A program made the translations under genes and the position numbers. From contig JACRMI010000109.1 in the NCBI GenBank assembly GCA_016215025.1, positions 1 through 36,636 on the forward strand: 36,636 nt of DNA. The letters are read 5' to 3'. The notes under the pieces are model-generated. The model did not search any database. It saw only the letters and a list, made by a program, of their open reading frames with translations, and had not been told where the DNA came from. Each line of letters begins with the position of its first letter. Within the stretch, counting starts at the first letter, position 1. This document shows positions 23,486 through 30,363 of this stretch, piece after piece. This DNA comes from Chloroflexota bacterium (GTDB lineage: Bacteria; Chloroflexota; Anaerolineae; UBA4142).

Positions 23486-24556
23486 TTACGATTCCGCGGG
23501 CAACAAAATCAAGTCGTCTGGCGAAAAGCTGAGGCGCACTTGCTCGCCTGGCGCAGCGTCCATCGTCTCCACCCGCATCGTGCCGGATTTGATTTCGACG
23601 AGGTACTGCCACTTGCTTCCCAGGTACACACCGGAGGCGACCTTCGCTGGAATCGTGTTGGGCAATTGCTCCGATACCGGCACCAAGCGAATGCGCTCGG
23701 AACGAATCGCGACCGATACCTTGTCGCCTTGCGGCGCGGCGCGACACGATGTGAGCACTTCGCCGGTTTCGATTCGGACACGCGTTTGGTTTTTCTCGCG
23801 CTCGACAATCGTGCCGCTGAGGAACGACGAGACCCCGATGAAATCGGCAACAAATTTGGACACGGGCTTTTCGTAAATTTCGAGCGGCGGCGCGTACTGC
23901 AACAATTTGCCATTCGACATCACCGCGACCATATCGGAAATCGCCAACGCTTCGGCTTGATCGTGTGTCACGTAAATCGTCGTGATACCAAGGCGATGTT
24001 GAAAATCGCGGAGCCAGAAACGTGCTTGCTCGCGCACCTTGGCATCGAGATTCGACAGCGGCTCGTCGAGCAAGAGCAAGCGCGGCTGGGCCACAACGGC
24101 ACGCGCGAGCGCGACGCGTTGCTGCTGACCGCCGGACAGTTGGAATGGGTAGCGGTCTTCCAAGCCCGTCAAGCCGACGAGTTCGAGCGTGTCCTTGATC
24201 CGCTTGTGCGTTTCCGCGTCCGAAACCTTTTTCAATTTCAAGCCGAACGCAAGATTGTCTTTCACTTTCATGTGAGGCCACAACGCGTACGATTGAAACA
24301 CCATCCCCAGTTCGCGTTCTTCGGGTTGAAGCGCGATGTTGCGTTTGGAATCGTTTAGCACGAAATCGCCCACGCGAATCACGCCTTCGTCGATGGGATC
24401 GAGACCAGCGATGCTGTTAAGCGTCGTCGTTTTGCCGCAGCCCGATGGACCGAGGAGCGTCGTCAGTGTGCCGGTCTTGACCGTGAGCGACACGTTGTCG
24501 ATCGCGCGGACCTTGCCAAAGTTTTTGACCAACCCTTCGATGATGAGGTCACTCAT
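23486..24556 (-). CDS. ABC importer ATPase (FbpC/PotA-like)
   Basis: ATP-hydrolysing subunit of an importer, 356 residues. Walker A GPSGCGKTT (36-44), Q-loop VFQSYALWPHM, signature LSGGQQQRVALARA, Walker B LLLLDEPLSNLD and switch His in YVTHDQAEALA are all canonical. The last 110 residues form a TOBE-like domain (VSVAIRSERIRL, VYLGSKWQYLVEIKSG). The start overlaps the permease stop by eight bases (ATGAGTGA). By sequence the family covers iron, polyamine, phosphonate and organic-acid importers, so the label does not fix the substrate. Confidence 0.93.
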   Translation of the reverse strand: MSDLIIEGLVKNFGKVRAIDNVSLTVKTGTLTTLLGPSGCGKTTTLNSIAGLDPIDEGVIRVGDFVLNDSKRNIALQPEERELGMVFQSYALWPHMKVKDNLAFGLKLKKVSDAETHKRIKDTLELVGLTGLEDRYPFQLSGGQQQRVALARAVVAQPRLLLLDEPLSNLDAKVREQARFWLRDFQHRLGITTIYVTHDQAEALAISDMVAVMSNGKLLQYAPPLEIYEKPVSKFVADFIGVSSFLSGTIVEREKNQTRVRIETGEVLTSCRAAPQGDKVSVAIRSERIRLVPVSEQLPNTIPAKVASGVYLGSKWQYLVEIKSGTMRVETMDAAPGEQVRLSFSPDDLILLPAES

Positions 24557-26270
24557 AGAGTTTTACTCCCAAGAATCGTCGGCTCATGAGAATGACGATG
24601 AACGTAATCGCAGTTTGAATCGTCGCCAGGGCCGCCATGGGACCGGTATCGCCATTGCGTCCAAGCGAAATCAAGGTCGTGCCGATGACTTCGGAACCCG
24701 GTCCATACAAGAATAGCGCGGAAGAATATTCTTTTAGAAAGGTGATGAAGAGTAACACGTACCCGGACATTAGCGCTGGGAACAAAATCGGACCCAGGAT
24801 GCTGGTCACCATCTTCAACCAACTTGCGCCTGCCACGCGCGCGGCGCGATCGAGTTCATTCGACACGCGCATAATCGACGGACTGATGGTGATAAAGCCG
24901 AGTGGCAGATAGCGCATGATGAATGCCGCCATGATCGCCAAAACCGTATTGCGCCAGCTACCCAGTCCCGGAACGAGCAAAAAGGCCCACAAAAATCCGA
25001 TGCCGACGATGATGCCGGGAAATGCGCGCGGAAACATCGCCGCATAGGCTAGCGCTTGGCGTCCGCGAAACGTCGAACGATAAACGATGACGGCAATCAT
25101 CGCCATAAACAGGATGCCAATAGCTGCGCCGACGACCGAAATAATGACGCTGTTGACAATCGAACTGCTATACGATTGCACGCTCAAAAGATCCTCGTAA
25201 TTCTCCATCGTCAGCATCGTCAGGGGGTTGATAAACGGATTGAGAAACGGCACAAAGGATTTGGCTACCAGTCCGAGAAGTGGAAGCACAATGCCCAGGA
25301 ACATGTACACCGCAACAATCACAAAAGCAAGCACGCGCCAGGGGCCGAGGCGCAACAGGCGGGGACGCGTCGCCTTGCCACCGACGGTCACAAAGCGTCG
25401 TTCTTGGCTCACCAATCTATTTTGCAGTGCGACGAGAAAAGCGATAAACAGAACCAAGAGAATGGAGACGACGGCAAGTTGACCATAATCCGGTGGTGAA
25501 CCAATCGCGCCGATTTTGTACAAATAGCTTGGCAGAATTTGGATATTCACCGGCATACCGAGGACGAGCGGAATCGCGAGCATTTCAATCGAGGAAACAA
25601 AAATAAAAAGGGCACTAAACGTGATGGCGGGACGCAAGAGTGGAACCGTCACTCGCCACAACGCCAGGAACGGATTCGCACCGGCGATGCGCGCGGCATC
25701 TTCCAACTGCGGATCGGACAGCGCGAGCGAAGCCGTACACTGCAAGTACGCATTCGGCGCATAAAACATGGCGGTGACGACGATCATGCCGCCGAGTGTC
25801 AACAAATCCCAGGTTGGCAAACCCAGCGTGCGAATCAAGACGGTGAAATAGCCCTGCCGTCCAAAAATCGTATCCCACGAGTACGCCAACACCAGGGGTG
25901 ACACAAAAAACGGAATGAGGACCAGACTAGAAACGATCCCCTTGCCCGGCATGTCGGTGCGCGTGATGAGCAAGGCAAGCACAGTTCCCAGGGCGACAGC
26001 AAGCACAGTGGACAGCACACCGTAGATCGCGGTGGTACCTACGACGCCCCAGAGTTCCGCACTCGTAAATGTGCGCATGACATTGCTGAAAGAAAATTGC
26101 TTGGCGGTATCGTACAACGGTTTATCCACAAACGCTTGGACAAAGAGGGGCCACGCGGGGAAAAGCACCAGCACGATGGTAGCAATGACGATGCTCCATT
26201 GCACCAGGCGATCCCAGGAAAAACGTGATGGCGCGCGCGTCCGTGTCGCTTGTGCTTCGATTGTGGTCAT
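24549..26270 (-). CDS. ABC importer permease, fused two-domain (FbpB-like)
   Basis: A 573-residue membrane protein of about twelve helices, in effect two permease domains joined. Each half has an EAA loop that contacts the ATPase: LEDAARIAGANPFLALWRV and LDRAARVAGASWLKMVTSI. This arrangement is typical of FbpB-type ferric iron transporters and relatives. ATG 26270 follows CGGAG; the frame is open for 11 more codons. It is between the binding-protein and ATPase genes. Confidence 0.93.
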   Translation of the reverse strand: MTTIEAQATRTRAPSRFSWDRLVQWSIVIATIVLVLFPAWPLFVQAFVDKPLYDTAKQFSFSNVMRTFTSAELWGVVGTTAIYGVLSTVLAVALGTVLALLITRTDMPGKGIVSSLVLIPFFVSPLVLAYSWDTIFGRQGYFTVLIRTLGLPTWDLLTLGGMIVVTAMFYAPNAYLQCTASLALSDPQLEDAARIAGANPFLALWRVTVPLLRPAITFSALFIFVSSIEMLAIPLVLGMPVNIQILPSYLYKIGAIGSPPDYGQLAVVSILLVLFIAFLVALQNRLVSQERRFVTVGGKATRPRLLRLGPWRVLAFVIVAVYMFLGIVLPLLGLVAKSFVPFLNPFINPLTMLTMENYEDLLSVQSYSSSIVNSVIISVVGAAIGILFMAMIAVIVYRSTFRGRQALAYAAMFPRAFPGIIVGIGFLWAFLLVPGLGSWRNTVLAIMAAFIMRYLPLGFITISPSIMRVSNELDRAARVAGASWLKMVTSILGPILFPALMSGYVLLFITFLKEYSSALFLYGPGSEVIGTTLISLGRNGDTGPMAALATIQTAITFIVILMSRRFLGVKLYE

Positions 26271-26282
26271 GGCAATCTCCGC

Positions 26283-26324
26283 GTTGGTAGAGACGTTGCA
26301 CACTTCGCGAACGTCTCTACCAAC
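26283..26324. repeat. GTTGGTAGAGACGTT inverted repeat
   Basis: Perfect 15-bp arms (26283-26297 and 26310-26324) with a 12-nt loop, between the binding-protein stop and the permease start. It resembles the GGGTAGAAACG hairpin at 34374-34422. A stem here often lowers downstream expression relative to the binding protein; that role is inferred. Confidence 0.75.
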
Positions 26325-26335
26325 CGATCAATCGA

Positions 26336-27571
26336 TTATGGTTTGAACAGTTTCTTCCAACGTGCTTTGAACTCGGCGACCTTGGCGGGATCGGCGATGT
26401 CTTTGTCGAAATAGAACGGTGCAAGATTCTGTTCACCGACGGCAGCCGACAATTTGTTCAAGTGCAATTTTGCCTTGTCCGCGACATCGGGACGATACGC
26501 TGTGAGACCACCCTCGGCAAAGGCCAGTTGACCTTCTTGGGAGAGAATATAGTCCATCATGAGTTTTGCCGAGTTCGAGTTCTTGGCAGATTTGGTGAGA
26601 CCCATGCCACGCACGATGAGAGGTGTCACATCGGCGATCATGGCATTGCCCATGACGGGTTCAGCCGCGGGGTACTTGGGGTACGCGTTGATCCCAGAGA
26701 CAAAGTAACCGACGGAGATAGCGCCCGAAAGCGTGTCATCGACCATCGCGCCTGCGCCGCTCCCGAGTTTCGGTTTGGCTTTGGCGATGCTTTCGAAAAT
26801 CTTCCAACCATCTTCGCCCTTCTTCTTCATCCAGAACCAGTTAGCGGCGAAACCGGTGGCGTTCGTTTCCGCATCATACGTCGTGATCTTACCCTGGAAT
26901 TTCGCGGGGTCTTTATCGATCAGTGCGGCAAGGTCTGCCAACGACTTGACACCATTGGGAACCGCTTGCTTGTTCCAGATCAGAATCAAAGGATCACTGG
27001 ACACGGTGTAGATGCCAGGCGCCAGTTTCGACCAAGCGGGGAGCGCTGCATCTTCAGTCGATTTGTAAGCGACAGATTCACCCTTGGCGATGAAATCTTG
27101 CCAGCCATCGGGATTGGTGGTGATGATGAGATCGGCGGTCTTAGCTTTGCTTGCCGATTCGGAATAGTAGCGTGGGAAGATTTCGTTCGAGGAAAGGTCG
27201 GCAACATTCTCGACCTTGATCCACGGATACTTTTTGGAGAACCCTTCAATGACCGGTTTCCAGTTGGACGCGCTCATGATCGAATAAACGACCAACGCGT
27301 TTTCTTTCTTCGATTCTTCGACGACATTGCTGGCGGCGGCAGACGATGCAGCGGAAGACGACACAGCGCTGGACGACGCGGCACTGCTACTTGGCGCGGC
27401 GGTAGGCGCAGGAGCGGCGCTGGAGGATGCCACCGATGAACTGCTACTAGCTGGCTTGGGCGCGGCAGTGGGCGGGGCCGCGGTAGGAACAGGAGTCGGG
27501 GCAGGCGCACATGCGGCAGCCAACACGACCACTGCAAGAACTAACATCGCGAACAATGCGAACTTTTTCAT
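26336..27571 (-). CDS. ABC solute-binding lipoprotein (FbpA/AfuA-like)
   Basis: Captures the substrate outside the membrane. The 411-residue protein has a signal peptide and a lipobox ending at Cys21 (LAAAC; Ala at -3 is slightly unusual). Residues 22-81 form a Pro/Thr/Ala then Ser/Ala-rich linker, common in Chloroflexota lipoproteins. The mature domain (VVYSIMSASNWKPVIEGFSKKYPWIKVE, ADLIITTNPDGWQDF, GIYTVSSDPLILIWNK, YILSQEGQLAFAEGGLTAYR) is of the type-2 periplasmic family used for iron, thiamine, phosphonates and organic acids. It lies between a lyase and a lyase-like gene, so an organic acid or metal-acid complex is plausible. GGAGGAGAAG precedes the start. Confidence 0.9.
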   Translation of the reverse strand: MKKFALFAMLVLAVVVLAAACAPAPTPVPTAAPPTAAPKPASSSSSVASSSAAPAPTAAPSSSAASSSAVSSSAASSAAASNVVEESKKENALVVYSIMSASNWKPVIEGFSKKYPWIKVENVADLSSNEIFPRYYSESASKAKTADLIITTNPDGWQDFIAKGESVAYKSTEDAALPAWSKLAPGIYTVSSDPLILIWNKQAVPNGVKSLADLAALIDKDPAKFQGKITTYDAETNATGFAANWFWMKKKGEDGWKIFESIAKAKPKLGSGAGAMVDDTLSGAISVGYFVSGINAYPKYPAAEPVMGNAMIADVTPLIVRGMGLTKSAKNSNSAKLMMDYILSQEGQLAFAEGGLTAYRPDVADKAKLHLNKLSAAVGEQNLAPFYFDKDIADPAKVAEFKARWKKLFKP

Positions 27572-27591
27572 GCTTCTTCTCCTCTGATAAT

Positions 27592-27618
27592 GTGGCGCAA
27601 TTTGGCAAATTGCGCTAC
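27592..27618. repeat. GTAGCGCAATTTG inverted repeat
   Basis: GTGGCGCAATTTG (27592-27604) and its inverse (27606-27618) with one mismatch and a one-base spacer. The stop TAG of the lyase gene (27617-27615) is inside the right arm. The same family occurs at 34480-34541. Confidence 0.75.
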
Positions 27619-28481
27619 GGTTTTACGAACGTGCGATCCAATTCTTCAAACTCGTGTAGACGAACGACCCGCTGACGTTCTTGCCAATCGACCATGCGCG
27701 GCAAGATCGAAACGCTGCTCCCTTCGGCTTTGAGTACCGCTAACGATTCCTGGGTCGCGCGCATCGTTACGCGCAATAGCATGTTCGGATAGATAACGAT
27801 TTTATATCCGAATGCTTGCAATTCCTGAGTACTAAACAGCGGTGATCTTGCGCCTTCCGTCAGATTGAAGAGCAATGGTGCGTTGATTTCTTTTGGCAGC
27901 CGCACCACTTGGTCACGCTCCGTCGGCGCTTCAACAAAAATCACGTCTGCGCCATTCTCGGCGTAGAGCCGCGCACGCTTGACCACTGCGTCGAATCCTT
28001 GCGTCGCAAGCGCATCCGTGCGGGCAATCAACACGAGGTCGGGATCACTGCGCGCAGCGATTGCCGCACGCAATTTTTGAACCATCTCTTCGGTTGCAAT
28101 CACCTCCTTCCCGGCAAAGTGACCGCACTTTTTGGGACTGACTTGATCTTCGATCTGAATCGCGGCAACACCGGCGTGTTCGTACTCGCGCACGGTGCGC
28201 ATCACATTCAACGAATTGCCATAGCCGGTGTCTGCATCGGCGATGACTGGCATATCGACCGCTTCAACCAAGCGACGAATGTGCGTCACCATTTCGGTCA
28301 GCGAAAGCAAACCGATGTCGGGTAAAGCAAATTGCGCGTTCGCAATGCCTGCACCCGTCGCATACACGGCGTCAAACCCAGCTTCTTGGATCAAGCGCCC
28401 CGTCAGCGCATCGGCCGCACCGGGGACGACGAGAATATTCGATTCGCGCAAAAGCGAACGCAGACGGCTAGTTTTTTTCAT
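27615..28481 (-). CDS. Isocitrate lyase/PEP mutase superfamily enzyme, methylisocitrate lyase-like
   Basis: Cleaves a C-C bond in a 2-hydroxy acid; family members include 2-methylisocitrate lyase (PrpB), oxaloacetate hydrolase and PEP mutase. The 288-residue protein has PGAADALTGRLIQEAGFDAVYATG, the metal-binding DADTGYG (82-88), IEDQ and the lyase loop KKCGH (117-121) with its Cys, which favours lyase over mutase. ATG 28481 is chosen by comparison; it overlaps the regulator gene by 14 bases with a weak ribosome site, so translation is probably coupled. With PrpD-, PrpF- and aconitase-like genes nearby, methylisocitrate or a related acid is the likely substrate. Confidence 0.85.
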   Translation of the reverse strand: MKKTSRLRSLLRESNILVVPGAADALTGRLIQEAGFDAVYATGAGIANAQFALPDIGLLSLTEMVTHIRRLVEAVDMPVIADADTGYGNSLNVMRTVREYEHAGVAAIQIEDQVSPKKCGHFAGKEVIATEEMVQKLRAAIAARSDPDLVLIARTDALATQGFDAVVKRARLYAENGADVIFVEAPTERDQVVRLPKEINAPLLFNLTEGARSPLFSTQELQAFGYKIVIYPNMLLRVTMRATQESLAVLKAEGSSVSILPRMVDWQERQRVVRLHEFEELDRTFVKP

Positions 28482-29148
28482 TTGCTGATTTTTCGAGCGC
28501 GCGCTTGGTGTGCGCCCAGGAATTTTGAACGTGTTCTTGCGAATAACGGTCGGCTTTGACGGCATCGTGCCGAGCAATCGCTTCGACAACCGCGCGATGT
28601 TCTTCCACCGCTTCGCGTCCGCGGTCATGAACGGTAATATTCACCGTGCGAAAATGCCGAATTTTTTCGTAGGTCACATTCAGTAGATCAATCAGATACT
28701 TGTTATCGGAGACTGAGTAAAGCAGTGCGTGGAAATCGTTGCCGGCTCGAACGACCTTTTTTTGGTTTTTTTCTTTCAATGCAACTTCCATCACCTTAAT
28801 CGATTGTCGTAGTTGCGCAATGTCTTCATCGGTGGCGCATATCGCCGCGAGCGCCGATGCCATGCCTTCCAGACGTTGGCGAACGTAATACACGCTTTCG
28901 ATGTCTTTGAGGGAAATTTGTTGAACGACGACACCTGTGCGAGTGACGCATAGATAACCTTCTTGTTCAAGCCGGCGAAAAGCTTCACGCACTGGACTGC
29001 GACTAAGTCCAAGAGATTGGGCAATCTCAAGTTCGACCAAATGGTCGCCCGGCGCAAATCGTCCAGACAGTATAGCGTCTTTCAGAGCGCTATATGCCTG
29101 ATCTCGCAGAGGTGGGTTCTGACTGAGGGTAGCTCTAAGTGGTGGCAT
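28468..29148 (-). CDS. GntR-family transcriptional regulator with FCD domain
   Basis: A 226-residue regulator. The winged helix is at residues 14-80 (LRDQAYSALKDAILSGRFAPGDHL, ELEIAQSLGLSRSPVREAFRRLEQEGYL) and the FCD ligand-binding domain follows (VYYVRQRLEGMASALAA, FHALLYSVSDNKYLIDLL, EEHRAVVEAIARHDAVKA) with the His and Asp positions that bind metal and carboxylate ligands in this family. ATG 29148 has TGGAAG about nine bases upstream. A perfect palindrome overlaps its promoter, implying self-regulation. It probably controls the downstream lyase and importer genes, with an organic acid as effector. Confidence 0.9.
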   Translation of the reverse strand: MPPLRATLSQNPPLRDQAYSALKDAILSGRFAPGDHLVELEIAQSLGLSRSPVREAFRRLEQEGYLCVTRTGVVVQQISLKDIESVYYVRQRLEGMASALAAICATDEDIAQLRQSIKVMEVALKEKNQKKVVRAGNDFHALLYSVSDNKYLIDLLNVTYEKIRHFRTVNITVHDRGREAVEEHRAVVEAIARHDAVKADRYSQEHVQNSWAHTKRALEKSANEKN

Positions 29149-29180
29149 CTCCGCCAACTTCCAAAAGTACAACGTCGACG

Positions 29181-29226
29181 TTTTGGTATACTGTATACAG
29201 TATACCAAAAGAACTAGGAAAGTCAA
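29181..29226 (-). promoter_or_regulatory. GntR promoter and 30-bp palindromic operator
   Basis: TTTTGGTATACTGTA (29181-29195) is followed immediately by its exact inverse (29196-29210). It contains three GTATAC hexamers at a 7-bp period (29186, 29193, 29200). On the minus strand TTGACT (29226-29221), 16 bp, TATACT (29204-29199) forms a promoter whose -10 box is within the palindrome. FCD-type GntR proteins bind TGGTATACCA-like sites, so this is very likely the site of the adjacent regulator. Confidence 0.85.
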
Positions 29227-29310
29227 TGGCAATGCCAGAAAACGGGTAAATAAATTTTCAAAATCAAATGCGCTGCCGTAGAACATGCCAGGCAACGCCT
29301 CATCAAACCA

Positions 29311-30096
29311 TCAAAGCGCAATCTTTCGGAGAAAACCTGCCCGTGCTTTCGAAGCGGCGAGCAAAAACGTCAAGTCATTTCCGGAAAGAATAAGCCTGAC
29401 TCCCAGCCCAATATAGCGCTGCATAATGTCTTCGATATACACGCCGCCCATGCCAAGCCACTTGTTGTGCTTGCGACACGCCTCGCCCACTTGTTTGTAC
29501 GCCTCTACCACCCTGGGATTTCCCACGTCGCCGTGAATACCCATTTCAGCGCACAAGTCGTTCGTGCCAATCAGCAAAATGTCGATACCTGGCACCGCGG
29601 CAATCTGATCGGCGATCTCAACCGCTTCGGGACTTTCGATCATTGCGATGACCAGACTCGCCGCGTTGAGCGATTCGACCAGCTCGGTCGTTTTGACCGA
29701 TTGATAATCCAATTGCGGCAGCGCACCCGCAATCGAACGATGCCCCATCGGCGGAAATTTTAGTCTCTCGACCGCGCGGCGCGCCTCGTCAACGGAATTC
29801 ACATGCGGCAGTACAATTCCCAACGCGCCGTTGTCTAGCGCGCGTGTTGCCATCGAATATTCGCCAGAGGGCACGCGCACAATCGGCGCGAGACCGGCGT
29901 CGAGTGCGGCGACGGAAATCTGGCACGCATTGTCCAACGACATCGCGCCGTGTTCGAGATCGATAAACAACCAATCGTAACCAGCCGTCTTCATCAACTT
30001 GGCAATTTCGACGGTGCGCGCGAGCTTGATGCCAGCGCCTAATGCCAACTCGCCTTGTTCTAAACGTTCCCGCGCCGCATTGCGAACAGTAAGCAT
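29311..30096 (-). CDS. HpcH/HpaI-family aldolase
   Basis: Class II pyruvate-type aldolase that cleaves 2-keto-4-hydroxy acids to pyruvate (or oxaloacetate) and an aldehyde. The 261-residue protein is of usual size with WLFIDLEHGAMS (metal and base region), LAPIVRVP, GALGIVLPHVNS, VIAMIESPEAVE (metal Glu), IDILLIGTNDL and the closing SGNDLTFL. ATG 30096 follows GAGAGGAAG. It lies directly upstream of the GntR gene and its operator, in the same direction, which suggests a role in the same catabolic set. Substrate unknown. Confidence 0.9.
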   Translation of the reverse strand: MLTVRNAARERLEQGELALGAGIKLARTVEIAKLMKTAGYDWLFIDLEHGAMSLDNACQISVAALDAGLAPIVRVPSGEYSMATRALDNGALGIVLPHVNSVDEARRAVERLKFPPMGHRSIAGALPQLDYQSVKTTELVESLNAASLVIAMIESPEAVEIADQIAAVPGIDILLIGTNDLCAEMGIHGDVGNPRVVEAYKQVGEACRKHNKWLGMGGVYIEDIMQRYIGLGVRLILSGNDLTFLLAASKARAGFLRKIAL

Positions 30097-30117
30097 AACT
30101 TCCTCTCTTCATAGATG

Positions 30118-30162
30118 TAAGGGCGAAGCATCCTTCGACTACGTTCAGAATGCTTCGCCTTA
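30118..30162. repeat. Inverted repeat in the aldolase leader
   Basis: TAAGGGCGAAGCAT (30118-30131) faces ATGCTTCGCCTTA (30150-30162), one base shorter. The loop carries CCTTCGACTACGTTCAG, related to the CCCTTCG...GCTCAGGGTG sequence found inside the aconitase gene. Confidence 0.65.
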
Positions 30163-30190
30163 CCATAGGATACAACGCCGACTCTGTCAA
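30162..30190 (-). promoter_or_regulatory. Candidate promoter of the aldolase gene
   Basis: TTGACA (30190-30185), 17 bp, TATGGT (30167-30162) on the minus strand. The -35 is perfect, the -10 weak. The intergenic hairpin lies just downstream. Confidence 0.4.
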
Positions 30191-30321
30191 ATTCAGGACT
30201 GTCAATTCGGCGGACCGCGAAGCGTTTGTGAGGCGAAATCTTCCAGTTGATAGGAAAAGAGATTTCTCGCTCCGCTCGAGATGACAACTGGTCGATTGGA
30301 ATGGATCAATCAACTGACTTG

Positions 30322-30330
30322 TGCTAAAAT
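30322..30330 (+). promoter_or_regulatory. Candidate extended -10 promoter of the aconitase gene
   Basis: TGCTAAAAT is an extended -10 box 33 bp before ATG 30364. No good -35 box is seen at 16-18 bp. Confidence 0.4.
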
Positions 30331-30363
30331 CTTTTGGCTCAACCCTTTTGTAAGGAATATCGA

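Noticed and set aside
26336..27571. Iron uptake as the definite job of the ABC importer
   Set aside because: The FbpA/FbpB/FbpC-like label covers many substrates, and the surrounding carboxylic-acid enzymes argue for an organic acid; no iron-ligand pattern could be verified.
27615..28628. Start of the lyase gene at 28628
   Set aside because: The extra 49 residues overlap the GntR gene, are basic and unlike the family; ATG 28481 gives the usual N-terminus.
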